NCBI GenBank assembly: GCA_002297045.1
Contig: DBJE01000005.1
Span: 1 to 64,000, forward strand
From: Caryophanales bacterium UBA784
GTDB taxonomy: Bacteria; Bacillota_I; Bacilli_A; RFN20; CAG-288
Length of the DNA: 64,000 nucleotides
Reading direction: 5' to 3'
A program made the position numbers and the translations under genes. Positions within the stretch are counted from its first letter, which is position 1; each line of letters opens with the position of its first letter. Shown here piece after piece: positions 1 through 7,369 of the stretch. Under the pieces are notes generated by a model. That model did not search any database. It saw only the letters and a list, made by a program, of their open reading frames with translations, and was not told the DNA's origin.

Positions 1-690
1 ACACAAACTATTGACAGCTCTCTTAAGCCCAACAAAGAAACGTTTCTTCTGATTGAAAAAATCAGAGGCGAGAGTCCTAACTTTTCTTCCTATAGGAAGG
101 GGATTCTTGAAACCTATCGGCTTCTTGGACAGGACAAACGTGAATCTTTTCTGTATTATGATGTCTTTCTGGAAGCAAAAAAAGCTATAGAGAGTAAAAA
201 ATGCCTTCTCTGTCTGCTCAAAAATGAAAAACAGGAGGAGATTCTTCTTGAACCTTACGGGAGGAAGAACAGTAATCCGGAAATGCGTTTCTATCTCCTT
301 GGATTGAGAAACGGAAAATTCTCTACGATTCGGATTTCGAAGATTAAAAAAGCGATGCTTCTCGATAAGCCGTGCCGTGAGTTGACAAAAGCACAGCAGG
401 AGAGGTTTAGACGTGCGGAACTTTATGGTCCGCAGTATAAGTATGCAGAAGACGATGAGGAGATTGCTGTCAGACTAGATTCCTTTGGAGTCGCTTGTTA
501 CAAGAAAATGTTTGTCTATCGTCCTATCCCTGAGAAAGTCGAGGATGATGTCTGGTACTTCCATTGCTCTCCCGACCAGTTTTTCAACTATTTCATTCGG
601 CTAGGAAACGTGGTCACGATTCTTAAACCGGATAGTAGGAAAAACCGCTTCAAGTCTTTCTATCGGAAGGCATTAAATCGATTATCTTGA
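1..690 (+). CDS. WYL-domain transcriptional regulator, C-terminal part (5' end outside window)
   Basis: The frame is open from base 1 to the stop at 688-690, so the gene starts upstream of the window. About 229 residues are visible. A stretch reading RFYLLGL..GKFSTIRISKIKK (around residues 95-115) resembles the WYL ligand-sensing domain. The last 80 residues, ending in an NVVTILKPDSRK-type motif, resemble the WCX extension of these regulators. WYL proteins usually carry an N-terminal helix-turn-helix, which would lie outside the window. Family membership is inferred from pattern only, and the target genes cannot be named. The gene faces the convergent 790-1371 gene. No clear terminator is visible in the 99-base gap between them. 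Confidence 0.6.
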   Translation, partial: TQTIDSSLKPNKETFLLIEKIRGESPNFSSYRKGILETYRLLGQDKRESFLYYDVFLEAKKAIESKKCLLCLLKNEKQEEILLEPYGRKNSNPEMRFYLLGLRNGKFSTIRISKIKKAMLLDKPCRELTKAQQERFRRAELYGPQYKYAEDDEEIAVRLDSFGVACYKKMFVYRPIPEKVEDDVWYFHCSPDQFFNYFIRLGNVVTILKPDSRKNRFKSFYRKALNRLS

Positions 691-789
691 TTTTATCTAT
701 TTATTCTAAAACTATCTTCTACAGTTAAACCATTTCCTTACAAATCTATCGTCTTCATTTTCATAAATAAAAATGGCTCTTCTATTCTT

Positions 790-1371
790 TTAATCAAACA
801 AACAATAATATCCTTCTATGATTATTGTCTTCTCTTTTATTCTGCTAAGCAAGACTGTGCTGAAAGGAAAACTATCTTTGATGGATTTTTCGCTACTTTC
901 CGTAAAGATTAAGTTCAGAACCTTAACAAAATTGAACCACGCATGTTCGATTCTTTTCCCAAGAAAGCGTGTATCGTGAAACTGTAACATGGTCTGGAAA
1001 TCAGGGTCTTGATTGAATGGCTTTTCGGAAGACAACTTTATTCCGGCTACCTGTAAAGAAGGAAAATGCCAATTAAAATATCTCTCTTGGGGATACGTCT
1101 CTCTGATTCTCGAAGAGACAGCCCAGTTGGTTTCACACTTCCAATGGAGAATATATGAAGAATATAATCCCGAAAAAAAGCTTTTTAGCCTCTCTTCTCC
1201 TTCCAGACTATATATATTGACTGACTTTACTTCTTTTGAATTGGGATACCAAAGAAGATCAAGCGGCATACGAAGATACTCCCTCTTCTTGTTCTTTGGA
1301 TAGAACCAGTATCTTATTAATCTGGTATATTCGGTAATCTGTTCTTCGTTTAGTTTTGTTGCGGTAATCAT
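790..1371 (-). CDS. Hypothetical protein, candidate immunity partner of the upstream secreted protein
   Basis: A 193-residue soluble protein with no signal peptide or membrane segment and no family I recognise. It is rich in aromatic residues (many Trp, Tyr and Phe). Its ATG lies one base after the stop of the 1373-2773 gene and lacks its own good ribosome site, so it is probably translated by coupling to that gene. A small cytoplasmic gene immediately behind a secreted toxin-like gene is the usual arrangement of an immunity gene. That role is inference from position only. Confidence 0.5.
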   Translation of the reverse strand: MITATKLNEEQITEYTRLIRYWFYPKNKKREYLRMPLDLLWYPNSKEVKSVNIYSLEGEERLKSFFSGLYSSYILHWKCETNWAVSSRIRETYPQERYFNWHFPSLQVAGIKLSSEKPFNQDPDFQTMLQFHDTRFLGKRIEHAWFNFVKVLNLIFTESSEKSIKDSFPFSTVLLSRIKEKTIIIEGYYCLFD

Positions 1372-1372
1372 A

Positions 1373-2773
1373 TTAGTTATTTAAGTAATAAGGTAAGCCA
1401 TAGAAGGAATGTGGACTGGCTTTTCCAGCGTGGTAATGGTAGAGGAAATAACCATGACCACGTTTATTATGGTCCTTTCTTATTTTCTCTACTGAATATG
1501 CCTGCTTCCTTACCGACTTTGCATGTCCGGATGTTGCGGTGTATGTGTTTGAGAATTCTGAATCCTTAGGATTGCTTCTTAGAATCTGTACAGCTTCCTT
1601 TTTAGTTAATGATTCCAAACAGACATAGACATATTCTTCTGTGAATCCTTCATTAAGAAAATCAGGTCTGCTTGACCGGATTGCCCGATGGTATATTCTA
1701 TCCCCATAGCTTGTCCTAGATTTTGCAACGGCTGATGTTAAGGCACGAAAGTAGAATCTTTTCCCCTGGATTTCATATGCTAGTTCACTTTCACTTTTAT
1801 TTGCGGTTTTGATAATAGAAGAAAAAAGTTCCTGTATTTTGCCCGCACATTTTTCTGCCACGGAAACAAACCTATCAACGATAGCGTGCACAATTTGCCG
1901 TATTTGACTCCAATAGCTGACGAATACAACGGTTAAGGCGATAATCGCTGCAGAAATAATCGCCACTCTTGCTATCCAAGGTAACCAATACTTTATGGCT
2001 GCCATTGTGCTGAGAAATGACGCCTTTAAGGTTTCTACCGCTGCATAGCTAAGTCCCTGATTGAGTAAGGCGGCTGTTAAAGTTGATACTGTAGCCCTGC
2101 TCATAGTGAAATAGCTAGGTGCCTTTTCAGATGTTCTCCTTATATTATTGTCGGTGTCCTCTCCTTCATCCTCTTGCTTTTCCGTCACACTATCGTAAAC
2201 GCTGTAGACATCAGCATAATCAGGATTTAATACGTTTGAAGGAAAACCTAAATCAAAGTCGTATTGGTAAGTCCCGTTCAACTGAGATAAGAAGTCTATC
2301 CTTCCTCTGTCACAAATGAAGTCTTCGTTGTAGACTGTGTTACTGCTATCCAAGGTAAACCCACTTTCATATAGCTTGGATAGATTCTTAAGATTATCAT
2401 CAATGGCAGAATACTGTTCTATTACTTCGATTATCTCGTTATGGGCTTGATTGAATTTCTCCATGGAAGTGATAAAGAAGTTTTCACGTTTTTCTAGTTC
2501 CTCTTGTCCGTCATTGAAATAGTTTACATATGGTCTAGCTATGTTGATATGATCAAATACATATAAGTCATCGATTATCTGACTGGATTTATTCCTCGCC
2601 TCATCAAACGTTTTTTCCGTTTCAGCCTGGTCAAATTCTGTGCTGCCATTAATTGCCTCATTCACTTTTTCCAACGTTCTCGTCATCCCTTGTACAGAAC
2701 GATTTCCCTTGTTGCTAGCAAGCATAAATGCCGGCAAAATCAGAAGCGTTATCACCCTCTTTGCTAATTTCAT
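1373..2773 (-). CDS. Secreted or membrane protein with polymorphic-toxin-like C-terminus
   Basis: The 466-residue protein starts at an ATG preceded by a strong AGGAGG site. It opens with a hydrophobic export signal (about residues 1-20). A long helical region of roughly 200 residues follows, with no enzyme motif. A strongly hydrophobic segment (WLPWIARVAIISAAIIALTV, about residues 263-285) is probably membrane-spanning. The last 60 residues are His/Tyr-rich and end in GYFLYHYH...HSFYGLPYY, a style of ending seen in putative secreted toxins of Firmicutes. The overall build (export signal, helical stalk, hydrophobic patch, short terminal domain) resembles contact-dependent toxins, but there is no LXG or RHS signature. 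The neighbouring 790-1371 gene could be the antidote. The function is unproven. Confidence 0.55.
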   Translation of the reverse strand: MKLAKRVITLLILPAFMLASNKGNRSVQGMTRTLEKVNEAINGSTEFDQAETEKTFDEARNKSSQIIDDLYVFDHINIARPYVNYFNDGQEELEKRENFFITSMEKFNQAHNEIIEVIEQYSAIDDNLKNLSKLYESGFTLDSSNTVYNEDFICDRGRIDFLSQLNGTYQYDFDLGFPSNVLNPDYADVYSVYDSVTEKQEDEGEDTDNNIRRTSEKAPSYFTMSRATVSTLTAALLNQGLSYAAVETLKASFLSTMAAIKYWLPWIARVAIISAAIIALTVVFVSYWSQIRQIVHAIVDRFVSVAEKCAGKIQELFSSIIKTANKSESELAYEIQGKRFYFRALTSAVAKSRTSYGDRIYHRAIRSSRPDFLNEGFTEEYVYVCLESLTKKEAVQILRSNPKDSEFSNTYTATSGHAKSVRKQAYSVEKIRKDHNKRGHGYFLYHYHAGKASPHSFYGLPYYLNN

Positions 2774-3115
2774 TTTTCCTCCTTAGATTTCTGGTATTAT
2801 TCTAAAAAAAGTCCACCTGGACTTCAGTGGATTTTTTTCTATTTTCTGTTACCACCGAAAATACAGAAAATGCCGAAAGAAAAGGCTTTTTCTGTTCTCC
2901 TATTACCACTGAATATGAATAATACTGATTTGTAAATCGAAATGAGTTCTCTTCTGCGAGAAGCCAGAAGCTGATTCTGTTTATCTTAGTAGGCAGAATG
3001 TTCAATCTAGCGAATCGGGTTGGATAAGATCTTTAGTGACTTCGTGGACTTCCTTTGTGTTTGCTCTGCCAGGGCAGGGAGTCATGATGATTTATTGGAA
3101 CAAAAAAGGAAAAAG
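2774..3115. other. Intergenic gap without a convincing gene
   Basis: About 340 bases between the secreted-protein gene and the feo terminator. Near 2808-2835 there is a short inverted repeat (CCAC...GTGG on the minus strand, followed by a T run) that could end transcription before the 1373-2773 gene. A weak tandem similarity (TTACCACCGAAAATA / ATTACCACTGAATAT) lies near 2850-2920. The only open frame (2802-3005, minus) would need a TTG start without a ribosome site, so it is not called. Confidence 0.4.
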
Positions 3116-3141
3116 AAAAAGGGGAGCTAATCCCCCTTTTT
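3116..3141 (-). terminator. Intrinsic terminator of the feo operon
   Basis: On the minus strand a GGGGA/TCCCC stem with a five-base loop, extended by flanking A and T runs, ends in a T run. It overlaps the last codons of the small gene at 3127-3306, so it closes the feoA-feoB-small-protein transcript. Confidence 0.8.
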
Positions 3142-3306
3142 CTGTTCATCTTTTTTCTTCTGTCTGTAATAGTCCTTAATGATTTCCTTTGATCGTCTTG
3201 AAAGGTGTTTTCTGTTTGTGAAGAGGATAGGATAGAGCTTATAGAAGAGAACGCCAAGTATGGCCAAGGCGACAAAGAAACAGACCGTGAAATCAATCCA
3301 GTTCAT
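3127..3306 (-). CDS. Small single-pass membrane protein coupled to FeoB
   Basis: A 59-residue protein whose ATG overlaps the feoB stop in an ATGA, so its translation is coupled to feoB. Residues about 6-28 (FTVCFFVALAILGVLFYKLY) form one membrane helix. The remaining 30 residues are strongly basic and end in KKKDEQKKGD. The position matches that of FeoC or of the Cys-rich FeoB-associated protein in other bacteria, but the Cys cluster of the latter is absent. It is probably an accessory subunit that stabilises or regulates the FeoB transporter. The intrinsic terminator overlaps its end, so it is the last gene of the operon. The role is inferred from context only. Confidence 0.75.
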   Translation of the reverse strand: MNWIDFTVCFFVALAILGVLFYKLYPILFTNRKHLSRRSKEIIKDYYRQKKKDEQKKGD

Positions 3307-5426
3307 AATCCGATTACTCCGTTAAATCCGTTGCATGCCCATGCGATCATTCCGATGATGGTCGAGATTGTGTAGGAGATAAGAAATTCCCTGCCCATGG
3401 CAGAGAGAAGCTTCTTTCCCGACTGAAGTTCTCTCTTTAGGGCAGAGACTGCCGATACACAGGGGATAGAGAAGAGATTGAAGCAGAGGAAGGAGAAAGC
3501 GGTCAGGACTCCGTTTGCGTCTCCGGAAGAGAGGAAAGCAAAAGGAGAAGTGGTGGATAGGATGTTGTTTCCTCCTCCGGCGATGACTGAGAGGGAAGAG
3601 ACAACCTGCTCCTTTGCGATAAGGCCCTGCCTTGCCGAGACGGTAAGACCCCAGGAATAGTGGCCTCCGAAGGCCGGAATGAAGAGATAGGCCAATCCTT
3701 TTCCGATGACAGCGAGCCTTGATGAGCCAATATCCATCGTATCGATGTTCTCAAAACTTCCTACAGGACCAACGTATTTCCAGGTAAAAGTGTAGCGGGT
3801 AAGAAGCCAGACGAGGAAGGTGCAGATAAAGATTGTCGTTCCGGCCCGGTTTAAAAAGTCGATTGTCTTATCCTTGGCATCCCGGTAGACATAATAGGCG
3901 TTTGGCCTTTTGTATTCCGGAAGCTCGGAGATAAATGTATCACTGCTCTTTTTGTAAAATATTTTCTTCAGGACAAGAGCAACGGCAAGGATGATAAAGA
4001 TAGAGAAGAGATAGCAGACAAAGGAGATAATCCATCCTGCCTTCGGGAAGATGACCGAGGCTAAAAGAGACCTGATTGGAAGTTTTGCGTTGCAGGGCAC
4101 AAAGGGAACAAGCCTTGCTGTCCTCTCTTTTTCTTTCGGATCTTCCACTGTACGGGCAGTCCTGATTCCGGGGACGGAACATCCTGTTCCGACAATGAAC
4201 GGGATGATGGACTTTCCGGAAAGACCGAATTTCTTGAAGATTTCGTCAAGGAGGAAGGCGATTCTTGACCTGTATCCGCTTGCCTCGAGCAAGGAGAGAC
4301 AGACAAAGAGCCTAATCAGCTGCGGGACAAAGGAGAGCACGGTGGAGATTCCGCCGATGATTCCGTTGGCGAGCAGATCGGATGCCCAGATAGAACCGCC
4401 AGCGTTTTCGATTGCCTCTCCTAAAAGAGGTCCAAGCCCTTTGACGGAGAAGGGAACCGTATGGAAAAAGACATCGATTGTTTCGGATCCGTTAAAGACG
4501 GCATCGATAAAGTCACTGGTCAATGAACCGACAAAGCCGACGGAAATAAAATACATCAATCCGATGACGATTAAGAAAATCGGCAAAGCAAGGAACCGGT
4601 TAAGGACAATCTTGTCGAACTTGTCGGTCATCGACTCCGGCCTTTTCTTTTGTGTGCAGCACTCTTTTTTTATTCTAGTGACAAATTGATAGCGCTGATC
4701 GGCGATAATCTGTTCACTGTCCCTGTCATACGTCTTCTCCAATACAGCAATTTCCAATCTTGTAGAAGAGTTGTCCAGTGCTTTGTAATAAGGATCCCGC
4801 TCAAATAGCTTCACTGCACCAAAGCGCGCATTCTGGGACTCCTCAAGTTCTTTTGATAAATCACCTTCTAGGTGATCAATCTCTTTCTGCACGTCAGGAG
4901 CATAAATCTTCTTCTTTGGATTCTTCCGGTATTTCTTATTCCGGATGATATCGATTAGGTCTTCGATTCCTTCTCCTGTCTTTGCTGAAATCCGGACAAC
5001 CGTGATGCCAAGCTCCTCTTCAAGCTTGGAGAAGTCAATGGTGATTCCCTTCTTTTCAAGAATATCCGCCCTGTTCCTTGCCACGATGACATCGCAGTCA
5101 AGTTCCCTGAGCTGGGTGGTGAGATAAAGGGATCTTTCCCTGGAGGTGGCATCCACGATGTTGATGATTAAATCAGGGTGAGACTCCAGACAGAAAGAAC
5201 GGGTAACCTTCTCTTCGCTTGTGTACGGAGAAAGAGAATAGACACCAGGAGTATCGACAAGCTTAAGGCTCTTGTCTTTGTCTCCCTGGATATACCCTTC
5301 CCGTCTTTCAATGGTGACGCCTGGCCAGTTTCCGATTGTGGCATTCTGGCCGGTCAAAGCGTTGAATAATGTCGTTTTTCCAGCATTCTGGTTACCGACA
5401 AGACCGATTAACCTTTCCTTAGTCAT
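3303..5426 (-). CDS. feoB: Ferrous iron transporter FeoB
   Basis: Imports Fe2+ through a membrane domain controlled by an N-terminal GTPase. The G1 loop GNQNAGKTTLFNALTG is at the start, followed by DTPG (G3). The membrane part contains two gate motifs, with PGIMTART and CNAKLP in the reading where AGG is Met. The length of 707 residues is typical. I use the ATG at 5426, which has GGAG upstream and overlaps the feoA stop, rather than a TTG seven codons earlier. Under the standard code GIRTART would have Arg where FeoB proteins have Met. This is one of the clearest sites for the altered code in the window. Confidence 0.95.
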   Translation of the reverse strand: MTKERLIGLVGNQNAGKTTLFNALTGQNATIGNWPGVTIERREGYIQGDKDKSLKLVDTPGVYSLSPYTSEEKVTRSFCLESHPDLIINIVDATSRERSLYLTTQLRELDCDVIVARNRADILEKKGITIDFSKLEEELGITVVRISAKTGEGIEDLIDIIRNKKYRKNPKKKIYAPDVQKEIDHLEGDLSKELEESQNARFGAVKLFERDPYYKALDNSSTRLEIAVLEKTYDRDSEQIIADQRYQFVTRIKKECCTQKKRPESMTDKFDKIVLNRFLALPIFLIVIGLMYFISVGFVGSLTSDFIDAVFNGSETIDVFFHTVPFSVKGLGPLLGEAIENAGGSIWASDLLANGIIGGISTVLSFVPQLIRLFVCLSLLEASGYRSRIAFLLDEIFKKFGLSGKSIIPFIVGTGCSVPGIRTARTVEDPKEKERTARLVPFVPCNAKLPIRSLLASVIFPKAGWIISFVCYLFSIFIILAVALVLKKIFYKKSSDTFISELPEYKRPNAYYVYRDAKDKTIDFLNRAGTTIFICTFLVWLLTRYTFTWKYVGPVGSFENIDTMDIGSSRLAVIGKGLAYLFIPAFGGHYSWGLTVSARQGLIAKEQVVSSLSVIAGGGNNILSTTSPFAFLSSGDANGVLTAFSFLCFNLFSIPCVSAVSALKRELQSGKKLLSAMGREFLISYTISTIIGMIAWACNGFNGVIGL

Positions 5427-5715
5427 GTTCGTTCTCCAGTACGACAATATCGATGTTTCTCAAATCCTCAATCCGCCTCGCGAGTTCGTATCCTCTTAGC
5501 TCAAGATCGACCGGGTTACCAAACGGGGCGATCTTCTTTACTTTGACGATAACGCCTCTGGTGATTCCCCTATCGAGGAGATGCCGCTTTAAGGCAGCAT
5601 TGTCATTATGGAAGTCAAGGACTCTCGCCACTTGGCCTTTCCGCAAGTCGGAGAGATGACCATGGTCACCGGTTTTTAGATTCTGTCTTCTTTTTGTTGC
5701 ATCGTTAACGCTCAT
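5419..5715 (-). CDS. feoA: FeoA, small SH3-like partner of FeoB
   Basis: A 98-residue cytosolic protein of the FeoA family, which helps FeoB import ferrous iron. The conserved stretch LLDMGIT (the Met is AGG at 5569-5571), APFGNPVDLELRGYEL and the final Arg/Glu-rich segment match the family. There is an N-terminal extension of about 20 residues. A GGAGG site precedes the ATG by about six bases. The stop overlaps the feoB start, so the two are coupled. It is the first gene of the feo operon. Confidence 0.93.
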   Translation of the reverse strand: MSVNDATKRRQNLKTGDHGHLSDLRKGQVARVLDFHNDNAALKRHLLDRGITRGVIVKVKKIAPFGNPVDLELRGYELARRIEDLRNIDIVVLENEHD

Positions 5716-5739
5716 CTTAGGCCTCCAAACAGCTTTCCT

Positions 5740-5769
5740 ATTATAGTAGAAATATCATTTGATAGCCAA
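5740..5769 (-). promoter_or_regulatory. feo promoter with palindromic candidate operator
   Basis: On the minus strand TTGGCT (5764-5769), an 18-base spacer and TATAAT (5740-5745). The spacer holds the perfect palindrome TATCATTTGATA (5753-5764). A binding site there would block RNA polymerase, as expected for iron-responsive control. It is not a full Fur box, so the repressor cannot be named. Confidence 0.65.
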
Positions 5770-5811
5770 AAAACGCCTGAATTCCTAAGACAGGGAAGTT
5801 CCGTCTAAGCC

Positions 5812-7362
5812 TTAGTTCTTTCGCTTTAGGACTTCAGCCTGATTGTCCGGATAGTTGTCAGTCCTTTTCTCATAGTTGTCGTTAATATAATCGTTGAAGC
5901 TTAACTCACTATTGGTGTAATAGGAATCCGTGCTTCGGATAATGTAGGCCGGTTTCTTTTCCTCTAAGTATTGGATGATGGCGGTGTTCCTTTGCGGAAC
6001 AAATACGGCCTGTGCTGACTGATAGGCTTTGTATTTCAGACTTGTTTCGATGTTGTGCTTAAGCTGGACTGAAGAAGACAGGTCAAGGACGAGGACATTG
6101 TCTTTCCTTTCCTGCTCTGCCTTGGAAATGTTTTCATCGATTTCCCTGTCTAAGGAATCGCTGTAGGCTTTGGAAAACTTTGCCCCTTCTCCAGATAGAT
6201 GATAGATGCCAAGAAACGCTGCTGCGGATAGGATGTCGGCAAGGCAGAGTAAGAAAATGGTCTGCCGGCTAAGTAAGGAAACGGATTTTGTTTCTTTGCG
6301 GAAGGAATAATGGATGCTTGTCTGATGGCAGAAGACAAGGAGGATAAGGAAAAAGCAGGGGTAGTAACTGATCCAATAGTTAGTGAAGCGAAGGAAGACA
6401 AGGTTGAATAGGGAACTTACTGCAGAAGTGACAAGGAAAAACAGGGAGAATGGATCGTTTTGCTTTTTCCTTTTCCGATACACAAGAATGCCAAGAAGAA
6501 GGAAGAAGAGAATGGCTATTCCACAGCAGATGGTGGTGAGAAGAAACCGGGAGTCAAGCCTGTATCCGCCTGTTCCGCTAAAGACGGCCTCTATCCTTGG
6601 CTTAAAGAACCCTTTATGGTAGGCATACCCATAGACGATGGCCATCAGGGGAAGAAATCCGATAAGGGCAAGAAGGATGTTCAGGAACAGCTCCTTTACC
6701 TGGATCTTTTTCTGCAGGCAGAGAAAAAGAAGGTAGAGATAAAGAGGAATAACGGCAAGCCCGTCCGATGGACGCCTGTTGAAGCTGATGGCGATGGCGA
6801 CTCCCCCAAGGAAGGTACCAAGGCGGAAGTCTCTCTTTCTGTCCCTGTGATGGATGCCTTTCCTATAAAATAGGTAGGCCAAAGCAGAAAAAGGAAGGAC
6901 AAAAAGACCATTTGCGTTTCCTCCCGCAACCACTGCCCACCTTAAAGCGATAAGAACAGAGGAAAATAGCACCTCTTTCAGGGAGAAGGAAGAAAGAAAG
7001 TATTCCTTGGCCAAGAGGAAGAGAAGGAAATTGGAAAGAGTGAGAGTGATTAAGTTAAGGACGATAAGGGAGTAGTAACCCCCTGTGACATAGGCAAGGT
7101 AATTGACAAGGATAGTCAGAAAGCCTTTATGATCAAAGAATTCCGTATAAGGTATTTTCCCTTCGGCGAAGAGCTTCCCTTCTAAAAGGTAGAAATAGCT
7201 ATCCATTCCCCTGCCATCATGGGAATAGGCGGGGTAGATAAAGGAAACCGCAGTGAAATAGAACAAAGAGACAAAGAGAGATGTGACTACTGCACAAAGG
7301 AGGAGGAATAAAATCGGCTTTTTCTGAAGAAACAAGTTCCTCTTTTCGGTGAGTCTTTTCAT
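5812..7362 (-). CDS. GT-C type membrane glycosyltransferase-like protein
   Basis: A 516-residue protein with about ten hydrophobic helices, in the style of lipid-linked-sugar glycosyltransferases (PMT/ArnT-like, GT39 or GT83). The first external loop contains SHDGRGMDSYFY and later EFFDHKG, with the acidic residues expected of the GT-C catalytic site. The last ~100 residues form a soluble domain. It begins 7 bases after the YhaN-like gene and is probably co-transcribed with it, although no functional link is obvious. The sugar donor and acceptor are unknown. Confidence 0.65.
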   Translation of the reverse strand: MKRLTEKRNLFLQKKPILFLLLCAVVTSLFVSLFYFTAVSFIYPAYSHDGRGMDSYFYLLEGKLFAEGKIPYTEFFDHKGFLTILVNYLAYVTGGYYSLIVLNLITLTLSNFLLFLLAKEYFLSSFSLKEVLFSSVLIALRWAVVAGGNANGLFVLPFSALAYLFYRKGIHHRDRKRDFRLGTFLGGVAIAISFNRRPSDGLAVIPLYLYLLFLCLQKKIQVKELFLNILLALIGFLPLMAIVYGYAYHKGFFKPRIEAVFSGTGGYRLDSRFLLTTICCGIAILFFLLLGILVYRKRKKQNDPFSLFFLVTSAVSSLFNLVFLRFTNYWISYYPCFFLILLVFCHQTSIHYSFRKETKSVSLLSRQTIFLLCLADILSAAAFLGIYHLSGEGAKFSKAYSDSLDREIDENISKAEQERKDNVLVLDLSSSVQLKHNIETSLKYKAYQSAQAVFVPQRNTAIIQYLEEKKPAYIIRSTDSYYTNSELSFNDYINDNYEKRTDNYPDNQAEVLKRKN

Positions 7363-7369
7363 CTTTTCA

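Noticed and set aside
2802..3005. A 67-residue open frame on the minus strand
   Set aside because: It would need a TTG start without a ribosome site, and it overlaps a terminator-like repeat.
5427..5447. Earlier TTG start for FeoB
   Set aside because: The ATG at 5426 has a GGAG upstream and starts the GTPase domain properly; the TTG would add seven residues with no support.
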